A DNA stretch of 14,465 nucleotides from an uncultured Oscillospiraceae bacterium (GCA_900769835.1 CAAGIE010000139.1:1-14465); one strand, 5' to 3'; positions 1-7,869 are shown, counted from the first letter of the stretch. Numbers and translations are program-made. Notes: a model not told the origin generated them from the letters alone.

Positions 1-1361
1 AGGGATATTGCATCAATATCCTCGATACCCCCGGACATCAGGACTTCTCGGAGGACACATATAGAACCCTTATGGCGGCAGACTCCGCGGTAATGGTCAT
101 CGACGGTGCAAAGGGTGTGGAGCCCCAGACCAGAAAACTTTTTAAGGTCTGCGCAATGCGGCACATTCCCATTTTTACTTTCATCAACAAGATGGACCGC
201 GAGACGCAGGATCCTTTTGATCTGCTGGATGAAGTGGAGCGGGAGCTGGGCATTGAGACCTACGCTATGAACTGGCCCATTGGCTCCGGCAAGGATTTTA
301 AGGGTGTTTACGACCGTGAAAAGAGCCAACTGCTCTTCTTCTCCGGTGTCAACGGCAAGGCAAAGGCCGACAAGACCGAGATCGATCTGTACGATCCCCA
401 GGTTGCCGACCTGCTGGACAGCCAGCAGAAGCATCAGCAACTGATCGATGATGTGGAACTGCTGAGTGCCGGTCGGGAAATGGATATTGAAGCCGTCCGT
501 TGCGGTCAACTCTCCCCCGTGTTCTTCGGCTCTGCGCTGACCAACTTCGGCATTGAGCCTTTCCTGGAAAACTTCCTGCAACTGACACCTCCTCCCCTGT
601 CCCGTACTGCGGACTGCGGTGAGATCGACACCTTTGACGAGAATTTCTCCGCCTTTGTCTTTAAGATCCAGGCGAATATGAACAAGGCGCACCGCGACCG
701 ACTGGCATTCATGCGTATCTGCTCCGGCAAATTCCAGAGAGATACGGAATACTACCACATGCAGGGCGGCAGAAAAATGCGTCTTTCCCAGCCTCAGCAG
801 CTGATGGCCGCTGAGCGTGAAATTGTGGAAGAAGCTTACGCCGGTGACGTGATCGGCGTGTTCGACCCCGGCATTTTCTCCATCGGCGACACCATTACCG
901 TGCCTTCCAGAAAATTCCTGTACTCCGGCATCCCCACCTTCGCTCCCGAGCATTTCTGCCGCGTTTCCGCTAAGGACTCCATGAAGCGCAAGCAGTTTGT
1001 TAAGGGTACGGAGCAGATCGCTCAGGAAGGTGCGATCCAGATCTTCAAGGTTCCCAATTCCGGTATGGAAGAGGTCATTGTGGGTGTGGTCGGTACTCTG
1101 CAGCTGGACGTGTTCCAGTACCGTATGAAGAATGAGTACGGCGTGGATCTGCGGATGGAAATGCTTCCCTATGAAGAAATTCGGCTTATTGACAGTTATC
1201 CCGGTGATCTTTCCGATCTGAATCTGGGCAGCGATGCTGAACTGCTGGAAGACTATCGCGGCAGAAACCTGCTGGTCTTCTCCAGTTACTGGGCCATCGA
1301 CTTTACCGCAAAGCGCAATCCCGGTCTTACCCTCAAAGAGATCGTGGTTTCTGAAGGTTAA
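1..1361 (+). CDS. prfC: Peptide chain release factor 3 (RF3), 5' end cut off by window
   Basis: RF3 is a translational GTPase that recycles RF1/RF2 from the ribosome after termination. The reading frame is open from base 3, so the gene runs in from the left edge; the first ATG at 72 is internal. Seen: the G3 box DTPGHQDF followed by SEDTYRTL (about bases 27-71), which is the RF3 form of the switch II region, the G4 box NKMD at 186-197, and a G5-like GSAL near 529-540. About 452 residues are visible; family members are usually about 525-530, so the P-loop and roughly 75 N-terminal residues lie outside. The C-terminal RF3 domain looks intact and ends at a TAA. It converges on the SDR gene, with one hairpin between the two stop codons. 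The alternative, EF-G, is unlikely because of the short length and the HQDFSEDTYRTL signature. Confidence 0.95.
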   Translation, partial: GYCINILDTPGHQDFSEDTYRTLMAADSAVMVIDGAKGVEPQTRKLFKVCAMRHIPIFTFINKMDRETQDPFDLLDEVERELGIETYAMNWPIGSGKDFKGVYDREKSQLLFFSGVNGKAKADKTEIDLYDPQVADLLDSQQKHQQLIDDVELLSAGREMDIEAVRCGQLSPVFFGSALTNFGIEPFLENFLQLTPPPLSRTADCGEIDTFDENFSAFVFKIQANMNKAHRDRLAFMRICSGKFQRDTEYYHMQGGRKMRLSQPQQLMAAEREIVEEAYAGDVIGVFDPGIFSIGDTITVPSRKFLYSGIPTFAPEHFCRVSAKDSMKRKQFVKGTEQIAQEGAIQIFKVPNSGMEEVIVGVVGTLQLDVFQYRMKNEYGVDLRMEMLPYEEIRLIDSYPGDLSDLNLGSDAELLEDYRGRNLLVFSSYWAIDFTAKRNPGLTLKEIVVSEG

Positions 1362-1363
1362 TA

Positions 1364-1397
1364 AAAAGGCATCCTTGAAAAACCAAGGATGCCTTTT
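1364..1397. terminator. Bidirectional Rho-independent terminator between prfC and the SDR gene
   Basis: A perfect 14-bp inverted repeat, 1364-1377 with 1384-1397, and a 6-base loop. The stem begins with AAAA and ends with TTTT, so a U-tract follows the GC-rich core on both strands. It starts 2 bp after the prfC stop and ends 1 bp before the SDR stop, so it serves both converging transcripts. Confidence 0.92.
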
Positions 1398-1398
1398 G

Positions 1399-2178
1399 CT
1401 ATGCGTTGGGAATAATGGGATAAAGCTGAATGGTGTTGCCGCCGTCCACCACCAGTTCTGCGCCGGTGGTATTTCGTGCGTGGGCGGCAAAGTAGTAGAC
1501 TGCATCTGCCACATCATCTCCCACTGCCACGTCCCCCAAGGGGGTAAAACGGGAGGGAATGTTCTTGTAAAAATCGGGGTTATCCACCCAGCGCTGGGTC
1601 TTGATCATACCGGGCAGGACTGCGTTGACCCGGATATTATACTTGCCCAGATCCATAGCCATGGCCCGCATCAGGCCCAGTTGACCGCCCTTGGATGCCA
1701 CATAAGCGATTCTGTCGGGGATGGCGCGGTAGGCGGTGTTGGAATTGACAAAGACGATGCTGCCGCCGCCCTGCTCTTTCATTCGCTTTGCCGTGTGTTC
1801 GCAAAGGCAGAAATTCCAAGTCACGTTGGTGTTCATCACTTTCATAAAATCCGTCAAGGGATTCTCGAAGATCTTTTGACCCAGACCCTGATCGGCGGCA
1901 TTGAGCACCAGAGTATCCACGAAAATACCCTTTTCGTCCCAGTATGCAAACATTTTGACAACGGACTGCTCATCTACCTCGGTTTCGCTCAAAAGAGAGT
2001 CGATGGCATAGCCCAGAATCTCTGCCTGAGGGAATTTCTCACGGTAGGCTTTCTCTGCCCGCTCCACTTTCTCCGGATCTCTGCCGGTAAAGAGAACCCG
2101 ATAGCCCTCACGGGCAAATTTTTCCACAATGGCCACACCGGTGTTGATACAAGCGCCGGTGATCAGTACTGTCTTCAT
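1399..2178 (-). CDS. SDR-family NAD(P)-dependent dehydrogenase of the sugar operon
   Basis: A 259-residue classical short-chain dehydrogenase/reductase. Seen: the nucleotide-binding TGACINTG motif at residues 7-14, a structural LNAA at 92-95 (the NNAG position), and the catalytic set S146, Y159 and K163 (YVASK) with the standard 13-residue Ser-Tyr spacing. LPG at 188-190 and a C-terminal VVDGG are also typical. The ATG at 2178 has a strong GGAGGTG site about 5 bases upstream. It is the last gene of the four-gene minus-strand operon, 13 bp after the dehydratase gene, and ends in TAG directly before a terminator. Inference: in this context it probably oxidises a free sugar to its lactone, or reduces a keto-sugar acid. 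The sequence alone does not fix the substrate; R32 after the glycine motif (TGRD) would fit NADP(H), but this is weak. Confidence 0.9.
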   Translation of the reverse strand: MKTVLITGACINTGVAIVEKFAREGYRVLFTGRDPEKVERAEKAYREKFPQAEILGYAIDSLLSETEVDEQSVVKMFAYWDEKGIFVDTLVLNAADQGLGQKIFENPLTDFMKVMNTNVTWNFCLCEHTAKRMKEQGGGSIVFVNSNTAYRAIPDRIAYVASKGGQLGLMRAMAMDLGKYNIRVNAVLPGMIKTQRWVDNPDFYKNIPSRFTPLGDVAVGDDVADAVYYFAAHARNTTGAELVVDGGNTIQLYPIIPNA

Positions 2179-2191
2179 AGGCTCACCTCCA

Positions 2192-3352
2192 TCAGAAATA
2201 GAACGCGGTCTTTGCAGGTCTGATATCGGTCAGCGCGCCGGTGTAGTGGCGCAGGTTGTGCTCCACATAGGGGTGCTTCAGGCACTCTTCCTCGTTAAGT
2301 TCGATGCCCAGACCGGGTTTGTCGCCGATCTTGATACGGCCGTTTTCATAAGAGAGGTTTTCGTTGGTGATGTACTTTCTGTACTCCACGTCGGAATTCA
2401 TGATCTCCAGAATGCAGAAGTTGGGGCAGCAGGCCGCCAGTTGCAGAGTCGCCGCGTTGGCAATGGGGCCGGAGGGGTTATGAGGCGCAAAGGGAATGTA
2501 GTTTGCCTCCGCCACGGCGGCGATCTTCTTGAGTTCCATAATGCCGCCTGCGTGGGAGATATCCGGCTGGATATAGTCGCAGGCTCTGCGACGGAACAGT
2601 TCATTGTAATCAAAGCGGGTGTAAAGCCGCTCACCGGCGGCGATAGCAACGGGAGATTTTTCCCGCACTGCCTGCAACGCTTCCAGATTATTGGGGGGTA
2701 CGGGCTCTTCCAGGAACATAGGCTTGAACTGCGCCACCTCCTGAGCGATCTTGATGCCGGTGGGGACGTCGAAACGGCCGTGGGCCTCGATCAGCAGATC
2801 CACTTCGTCGCCGACGGCTTCCCGAACTGCGGCGATATTGCGGAGGGCCTTATCCAAATCCTTGTTGGAGATCTGCAGGTAGTTCTTGCCGAAGGGATCC
2901 CACTTCATAGCAGTAATGCCCCGCTTCACTGCCTCTTTTGCCTTTGCTCCAAATTCCTCCGGCTCTTTAGCGCCGGCGAACCAACCGTTGATATAGATGC
3001 GGCAATCCTCGTTTACCTTACCGCCCAAAAGTTGGTACACGGGAACACCCAGGGATTTACCCAAAATATCCCACAGAGCCATTTCCACTGCGGAAAGGGC
3101 GCTCATCAGCACAGCGCCGCCCCGCCAATAGGCATCGCGGTAGATGTCGTGGTAGTGCTTTTCGATCCGGCGGGGATCTTTGCCCACCAGGTATTGCTTA
3201 ATATGCTCCACCGCGCCCACCAGAGCAAATTCCTTATACTCCAATGTGCCTTCGCCCACACCGGTGATGCCCTCGTCGGTATACACCTTTACGAACACCC
3301 AGTTGGTACGGAAGCAATCCACCACAAAGGTCTTGATATCGGTAATTTTCAT
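2192..3352 (-). CDS. Enolase-superfamily sugar-acid dehydratase, galactonate dehydratase (DgoD)-like
   Basis: A 386-residue mandelate racemase/muconate lactonizing-type enzyme, length as in E. coli DgoD (382). By comparison with DgoD as I recall it, the catalytic positions align with a constant offset of 6: E189 (Asp183 in DgoD), H191, E215 (LEEP), E241 (AGER) and H291 (APHNPSGP), plus PDISHAGG at 263-270. The family dehydrates aldonic acids to 2-keto-3-deoxy acids using Mg2+. The first metal ligand is Glu instead of Asp, so D-galactonate itself need not be the substrate. I chose the ATG at 3352: AAGGAG lies 7 bases upstream and MKITDI matches the family N-terminus; the ATG at 3385 would add 11 unrelated residues and overlap the GH16 gene. 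One base separates it from the GH16 stop, which implies translational coupling. Confidence 0.88.
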   Translation of the reverse strand: MKITDIKTFVVDCFRTNWVFVKVYTDEGITGVGEGTLEYKEFALVGAVEHIKQYLVGKDPRRIEKHYHDIYRDAYWRGGAVLMSALSAVEMALWDILGKSLGVPVYQLLGGKVNEDCRIYINGWFAGAKEPEEFGAKAKEAVKRGITAMKWDPFGKNYLQISNKDLDKALRNIAAVREAVGDEVDLLIEAHGRFDVPTGIKIAQEVAQFKPMFLEEPVPPNNLEALQAVREKSPVAIAAGERLYTRFDYNELFRRRACDYIQPDISHAGGIMELKKIAAVAEANYIPFAPHNPSGPIANAATLQLAACCPNFCILEIMNSDVEYRKYITNENLSYENGRIKIGDKPGLGIELNEEECLKHPYVEHNLRHYTGALTDIRPAKTAFYF

Positions 3353-3353
3353 A

Positions 3354-4178
3354 TTATTTCTCCTTAATGTCAAACACGCGGACATAGTCCACCAGGAAAT
3401 TATCTCCGGCTGCTGCGGCGGCCTTTGCTTCTTCTGTGGGGCGATGGCTTTCCTGACGGTAGCCGAAGGGTTCGGTGGTCACCAGAATAAAGGCAGGCAC
3501 ACCGGAAACTGCATCCTCCACCACGCCGTCTTCCACGCCGTCCACATAGAACACATACTTATCGGGCAGCCACAGAACGCCAAAGGTATGGAAATCTTCC
3601 GTATCCATATCCTGACCGCCGGCAAAAAAGCGCTGCATATCCTGGCCGTAGCCGCCGGTGAACACGTTATGACGATGCACTCTGCCGGGACGGGAGGACT
3701 CCATAATATCCACCTCGGAGCCGGTGAGTTTGGGGTCGAGAGAGGCGCCGATGATGGGCGACTGGATCCAGAACGCACTCCACCAGCCGGGCATTTTCTG
3801 CAGACGGCAACGGCACTCAAAGTAGCCGTACTTTTTGGTATACTTACTCTCACGGAGTTTACCGATGGGCCACTGCAGGTGCTCCTCCATAAATTTGGAC
3901 TTCTGCACCGGCTCGTCCATAAAGTTGTAGCCGGTCTGCAACTGGGAGGAAACGATCTCGCCGTTTTCTTCAAAAATGCCGAACACTGCGCAGCCGTTTT
4001 CCAGTTTCACGCCCTTGTCCGTCCAGGCGGGATGGCGCTTGCCCATCATGGAAAGGCGGTAGTCCCACTTTTCAGTGTCTACGGTTTCGCCGTCAAATTC
4101 GTCTGCCCACACCAGTTCGAAATCATAACCGTCGGGCAAAAGGCTGGGCTCATGATCCTTGATCTCATACTTTTTCAT
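3354..4178 (-). CDS. Glycoside hydrolase family 16 protein, no signal peptide
   Basis: A 274-residue protein with the GH16 fold hallmarks: VWADEFDG near residues 23-30, PGWWSAFWIQ at 130-139, and the catalytic motif E155-V-D157-I-M-E160 (nucleophile, helper Asp, acid/base). GH16 enzymes cut beta-1,3 or beta-1,4 linkages in laminarin, lichenan, agar, porphyran, carrageenan or related galactans. The N-terminus (MKKYEIKDHE) is charged and polar with no hydrophobic stretch, so the enzyme should be cytoplasmic, which is unusual for this mostly secreted family. The start has GAGGT about 7 bases upstream and overlaps the preceding MBL gene by ATGA. It sits between a lactonase-like and a dehydratase gene, so a role in processing imported oligosaccharides is inferred. 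Subfamily and linkage cannot be called from sight; 3D-shared concanavalin-type folds with little sequence similarity are the only alternative. Confidence 0.85.
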   Translation of the reverse strand: MKKYEIKDHEPSLLPDGYDFELVWADEFDGETVDTEKWDYRLSMMGKRHPAWTDKGVKLENGCAVFGIFEENGEIVSSQLQTGYNFMDEPVQKSKFMEEHLQWPIGKLRESKYTKKYGYFECRCRLQKMPGWWSAFWIQSPIIGASLDPKLTGSEVDIMESSRPGRVHRHNVFTGGYGQDMQRFFAGGQDMDTEDFHTFGVLWLPDKYVFYVDGVEDGVVEDAVSGVPAFILVTTEPFGYRQESHRPTEEAKAAAAAGDNFLVDYVRVFDIKEK

Positions 4179-4864
4179 ATCGATACCTCTGTTTCCTGAT
4201 AAATTTTAAGTGTTAACCGATTGGAAGTCTTCAACAGATCGGGGGTCTGCTCATCAAACATTCCCACGTGGTACGGCACAACGGCCTTTGCCCCGCAGGT
4301 GTGGAAAAACTCCAGCGCGTCTGTGGCATTCATATTGTTGCCCACGCCGTTGATGGGAAGAAAGACCAGGTCGATGTTCTTGGGAAGCGCCGGGAAGATC
4401 TGCTCGTTATAGACCGTGTCACCGGTGATGTAGTACGTTTTTCCTGCCGACAGATCCTCTGCCACCACGCCGATGGCATATTGGTCGCTATGGGCCGCCG
4501 GGACTGCAGTGAAACGGAAACCATATTCCGTCCAGCGGCTATGACGGTCAAAAAGCACATAGTTATGCGGGCCGCCCAAAGCGCGCACCTTTTGCCATAC
4601 GCTCCAGGGACACAGGACGGTTTTGGGCTTTCTTTCTGCGCCCAGGAAAATTGCCGCGGTCTCCGGATCGTAATGATCCAGGTGATCGTGGGTGAAGATC
4701 AGCACGTCCGGCTCCAGCCCGAACAACTCCTCCTTCACCGCAACCCGCCGGTAATTGGCAGGATTGATCTTTTCCACACTGTTGGACAAGTACGGATCGA
4801 TCATCACTTTATTTTTGCCGTTATCCAGCAAAAGACCCGCCTGGCCTAACCAGGTAACTTTCAT
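4175..4864 (-). CDS. Metallo-beta-lactamase-fold hydrolase, UlaG-like
   Basis: A 229-residue MBL-fold protein with a complete metal site: H59-x-H61-x-D63-H64 (THDHLDHYD), H125 (AAHSD), D149 (TGDT) and H199 (PYHVG). The family includes UlaG, the L-ascorbate-6-phosphate lactonase, but this protein is much shorter than UlaG (about 354), so only the broad group is called. It is the first gene of the operon and is preceded by an A-G-rich Shine-Dalgarno (AGGGGGG). Inference: given an adjacent SDR dehydrogenase and sugar-acid dehydratase, it may hydrolyse an aldonolactone. Other members of this broad family act as general MBL hydrolases of unknown substrate, so the function stays provisional. Confidence 0.85.
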   Translation of the reverse strand: MKVTWLGQAGLLLDNGKNKVMIDPYLSNSVEKINPANYRRVAVKEELFGLEPDVLIFTHDHLDHYDPETAAIFLGAERKPKTVLCPWSVWQKVRALGGPHNYVLFDRHSRWTEYGFRFTAVPAAHSDQYAIGVVAEDLSAGKTYYITGDTVYNEQIFPALPKNIDLVFLPINGVGNNMNATDALEFFHTCGAKAVVPYHVGMFDEQTPDLLKTSNRLTLKIYQETEVSI

Positions 4865-4879
4865 ACGGGATCCCCCCTA

Positions 4880-4909
4880 TTGACATTTATCTACTTATAG
4901 TAATATAAT
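4880..4909 (+). promoter_or_regulatory. Sigma-A promoter of the AraC-type regulator
   Basis: TTGACA at 4880-4885 and TATAAT at 4904-4909, both perfect consensus, with an 18-bp spacer. Transcription should start near 4916, giving a leader of about 68 nt before the ATG at 4984. The whole 119-bp intergenic region (4865-4983) is AT-rich and must also hold the regulator's operators; I could not identify a convincing repeat. Confidence 0.75.
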
Positions 4910-4921
4910 AAATGTTGTCTT
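4894..4921 (-). promoter_or_regulatory. Probable promoter of the minus-strand sugar operon
   Basis: Reading the minus strand, AAGACA (4921-4916) and TATAAG (4899-4894) are 16 bp apart, about 30 bp before the MBL gene start. It overlaps the araC promoter on the other strand, so one bound regulator could govern both. The match is moderate. Confidence 0.4.
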
Positions 4922-4983
4922 AACGATACATAATACTTGCTTTATTTATTAGATTTCTTATCTTTTACAAGGAATGTGCCATT

Positions 4984-5787
4984 ATGAACGAGTTGATTTT
5001 GCCACAATTTGTTTCCGTGGGGATCTACAACGCGCAAATCGCCTATAAAAACAGGTCTGTTTCCCCCAACCGGAAAACGACTATGTTTGAACTGGAACTG
5101 CCCATTGGAGACGGCGGCATCTCCCACATTGATGACGAGGCCTATCCCATTTCCGAGAACGAGGTCATTTGCGCAAAGCCGGGTCAGACCCGCCACACCC
5201 GCCTGCCCTTTAAGTGCTACTATATTCACATCATTGTGCAGGAAGGGCAACTTTTTGATCTGCTGACTTCCCTGCCAAACTACATTGAAATGCAGGACAC
5301 CTCACGGGTGCGGGAACTGTTTTCTGCCATGTACGAGCATTATCGGGCTGACGAGGAGTTGATGCTCCAGAGTCTGGTTTTGAAACTGATCCACATTCTC
5401 TGCCAGCACGCACCCCGAAACACATCCCGCCACAGTCCCAAAAACAACCACCATCAGTTGATTGAGCAGGTGCTGGACTACATTCACCATAATCTTTCCG
5501 GAGATCTGCGGCTGGAAACGCTGTGTCAGCAGGCGGGCTTTACTCCCATTTATTTCCACAAACTTTTTAAGGCATCCACCGGCAAAAAACTCCACGAATA
5601 TGTGGAGGAACAACGGATCAAAAAAGCGGTGAAACTACTGCTTTCCACCGATATGTCTCTTGCTCAGATCGCCTATGAATGCGGCTTTTCCTCCCAGTCC
5701 TATTTCAGTTACGCCTTTAAGCGCTGCAAGGGTGTTTCTCCCCGCTCCTATGCAATCAAGGCGATCTCCCGCTACGAAAAGCAATAA
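4984..5787 (+). CDS. AraC/XylS-family transcriptional regulator
   Basis: A 267-residue activator-type regulator. The C-terminal third is a double helix-turn-helix DNA-binding domain: first HTH around residues 176-196 (LRLETLCQQAGF), second around 225-246 (SLAQIAYECGFSSQSYFSYAFK region), followed by the family signature GVSPRSY at 250-256. The N-terminal ~145 residues are probably a cupin-like ligand-binding domain (AKPGQTRHTRLP near 64-75 fits the usual cupin strand), so the inducer is likely a sugar or derivative. Its start has AAGGA about 10 bases upstream, slightly far. It is divergent from the MBL-GH16-dehydratase-SDR operon, which it most likely controls (inference from arrangement). It converges on glgB with a shared terminator. 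Confidence 0.93.
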   Translation: MNELILPQFVSVGIYNAQIAYKNRSVSPNRKTTMFELELPIGDGGISHIDDEAYPISENEVICAKPGQTRHTRLPFKCYYIHIIVQEGQLFDLLTSLPNYIEMQDTSRVRELFSAMYEHYRADEELMLQSLVLKLIHILCQHAPRNTSRHSPKNNHHQLIEQVLDYIHHNLSGDLRLETLCQQAGFTPIYFHKLFKASTGKKLHEYVEEQRIKKAVKLLLSTDMSLAQIAYECGFSSQSYFSYAFKRCKGVSPRSYAIKAISRYEKQ

Positions 5788-5817
5788 AAAAACCGGATGC
5801 CTTTGCATCCGGTTTTT
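5788..5817. terminator. Bidirectional terminator between araC-type gene and glgB
   Basis: A perfect 13-bp inverted repeat, 5788-5800 with 5805-5817, loop CTTT, flanked by A5/T5 so that both strands get a U-tract. It fills the 32-bp space between the stop codons of the AraC-type gene and glgB. Confidence 0.92.
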
Positions 5818-5819
5818 CG

Positions 5820-7805
5820 TTATCTGGTTTTTTGCAGCACCACTGCGGTGCGGCTGGGCAGGTACAGCAAAATGCCCGGTTTTCCGTTGGCGTCCAGCAC
5901 CGTTTCATACACCTGGTGCTGCACGCGGCCTTGTCCGCCGTAGCACATATCGTCGGTGGACATTATCACCCGGTATTTGCCCTTGCGGGTCACGGGAACG
6001 AAGCAGCCCTCATAGGAATTCTCAGGATGGAAATTAAACGCAAAAATGCCTGTTCCTTTTTTGTAGACCATCAGTTTGTCATCGTTGTGGATCCGCAGTT
6101 GACGATCCTGACTTTTCAACACCTTTTGCCGCTTGATGGTCTTGACCATATCCTTTTCAAAGGCCAGCAAATAGTGATACTTCAGGTAGCCGTTATCCGC
6201 AAGACTCCACTGACGGCGGCAATAGTGATAACTCCAGCGGTTACCCTCACGGGGAAAATCGGTCAACTCGGGGTGAACGAATTCGTTGCACTTAAAGGTC
6301 AGGTAGCCCTCGCCGCCCAGCGTGGCGGTCACCAATCGCAACATCTTATGCAGTGCCATCGCCCGATCCATCGTCAGACTGTGGTGGGCGTTATCCATAC
6401 CCCAGTACATCTCCGAATCGCACAGGCGGAACATAATCGTCTTATCCCCCACCAGCGCCTGATCGTGGGACTCGCAATAGCCGATGACCTTTTCATTGGC
6501 GCGGCGAACCGCCAGTTCGTAGTAGATATTATTCATATCCCAATACTGATCCGGCACTTCCTTGAGAAGTTTGATCCACATATCCGGCTCACCCATAGCA
6601 AGGCGGTAATCAAAGCCCACACCGCCGTCATCGATGGGCAGGCAAAGACCGGGCAACGCAGAGGTGTCCTCAGCGATGGTAATGGCATTGGGATCTACCT
6701 GGCGGATCATTTCATTGGCCAGTTGCAGGTAGGTCACCGCTTCCACATCGGTGTTCATAGAGAAATACTTACTGTTATCGGTAAAGGCAGTACCCAGACC
6801 GTGATCCAGATACAACATAGATGTCACGCCGTCAAAGCGGAAGCCGTCAAAATGGTACTCCTCCAGCCAGAACTTCAGGTTGGAGAGCAGGAAATGGATG
6901 ACTTCATTTTTATCGTAATTAAAGCACTTGGTGTCCCAGGCGCTATGGTCACCCCGGGCGCCCGCGTGGAAAAACTGCACCGTAGTGCCGTCGAACTGGT
7001 TGATGCCCTCGCGGGTGTTCTTGTTGGCGTGGGAATGGACCACGTCCAAAAGCACGGCGATGCCCATTTTATGGGCCTGATTAATCAGTTTTTTCAGTTC
7101 CTCGGGTCGACCGAAACGGGAGGATGCGGCAAAGAAATTACACACCTGGTAGCCAAAGGAGGCATAATAGGGATGCTCCATCACCGCCATGATCTGGATA
7201 GTATTATAGCCTAATTTTTTGATGCGAGGCAGGACGTTCTTGCGGAATTCCGCGTAGGAGCCTACCTTGCCCTCTTCCTGCGCCATACCGATATGACACT
7301 CATAGATCAGCAGATCCTTTTGCGGCGCAAAGCCCTCGTCCGTCCAGCAAAAAGGCTCTGCAGGATCGTAGATCACTGCGTCCCAACTATTGTCATTGGG
7401 GTTTTGCACCACACGCTTTGCATACAGAGGAATGCGATCCAGTTCCCGTCCGCCGCTGACCACCACTGCCACCACGGTCATACCGTCCTTGAGGGTGTCC
7501 GCGCCGGGGATGAACAACTCAAAAACGCCGTTTTCCAGTTTGTTCATAGGATAGGCATACCGATCCCAGCCGCAGAAGTCCCCGGTGAGATACATCTTAT
7601 CTGCCGCCGGCGCCCACTCGCGGTAATACCAACCGTCTGCGGTCTTATGGAAGCCGAAGTAAATATGGCCGTTGGCAAAGTCCGCCAGAGTCTGACCCGG
7701 CTTTAATAGCTGACGCTTTTTTTCTGCGTAGCGCTTTGCCCGCAGGTCGAAATCTGCTTCGTACTGCCGCAATGCAGGGTCATACGAAAAGATCTTATGC
7801 TCCAT
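5820..7805 (-). CDS. glgB: 1,4-alpha-glucan branching enzyme, GH13_8 (eukaryote-like) type
   Basis: Forms alpha-1,6 branches in glycogen. The 661-residue protein has an N-terminal CBM48-like region (YFGFHK, WAPAADKMYLTGDF, about residues 49-78) and a GH13 barrel with DVVHSH at 254-259, GFRFDGVTSMLY (nucleophile D325), IAEDTS (acid E379) and ESHDQ (D448), then an all-beta C-terminal domain. Stretches such as IMAVMEHPYYASFGY, VGFDYRLAM and GGEGYL are those of plant, fungal and animal branching enzymes (GH13_8), not of E. coli GlgB. The motif after GGEGYL reads KCNEFVHPEL where eukaryotic enzymes have GNEFGHPEW. I place the start at ATG 7805, 8 bases after AAAGGA; the ATG at 7814 has the same site abutting it. 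No other glycogen genes are adjacent. The gene has its own promoter. Confidence 0.95.
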   Translation of the reverse strand: MEHKIFSYDPALRQYEADFDLRAKRYAEKKRQLLKPGQTLADFANGHIYFGFHKTADGWYYREWAPAADKMYLTGDFCGWDRYAYPMNKLENGVFELFIPGADTLKDGMTVVAVVVSGGRELDRIPLYAKRVVQNPNDNSWDAVIYDPAEPFCWTDEGFAPQKDLLIYECHIGMAQEEGKVGSYAEFRKNVLPRIKKLGYNTIQIMAVMEHPYYASFGYQVCNFFAASSRFGRPEELKKLINQAHKMGIAVLLDVVHSHANKNTREGINQFDGTTVQFFHAGARGDHSAWDTKCFNYDKNEVIHFLLSNLKFWLEEYHFDGFRFDGVTSMLYLDHGLGTAFTDNSKYFSMNTDVEAVTYLQLANEMIRQVDPNAITIAEDTSALPGLCLPIDDGGVGFDYRLAMGEPDMWIKLLKEVPDQYWDMNNIYYELAVRRANEKVIGYCESHDQALVGDKTIMFRLCDSEMYWGMDNAHHSLTMDRAMALHKMLRLVTATLGGEGYLTFKCNEFVHPELTDFPREGNRWSYHYCRRQWSLADNGYLKYHYLLAFEKDMVKTIKRQKVLKSQDRQLRIHNDDKLMVYKKGTGIFAFNFHPENSYEGCFVPVTRKGKYRVIMSTDDMCYGGQGRVQHQVYETVLDANGKPGILLYLPSRTAVVLQKTR

Positions 7806-7840
7806 ATTGCCCATCCTTTCTCATCGTTATATATATCTTT

Positions 7841-7869
7841 AGTTTACACGCGGGGAAAATAACTGTCAA
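7841..7869 (-). promoter_or_regulatory. Probable glgB promoter
   Basis: On the minus strand, TTGACA (7869-7864) is a perfect -35 and TAAACT (7846-7841) a 4/6 -10 after a 17-bp spacer, about 36 bp before the glgB start codon. Confidence 0.6.

Noticed and set aside
2129..3367. Long plus-strand ORF (412 residues) over the dehydratase gene
   Set aside because: Antisense shadow of the dehydratase gene; it has no family motifs or ribosome site, and the dehydratase has clear catalytic residues.
4916..4983. Riboswitch in the araC leader
   Set aside because: The leader of about 68 nt is AT-rich and I find no strong stem or known aptamer motif.
5832..7214. Long plus-strand ORF (460 residues) over glgB
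   Set aside because: Antisense shadow of glgB caused by high-GC codon bias; composition is His/Gln-rich and unlike a protein.
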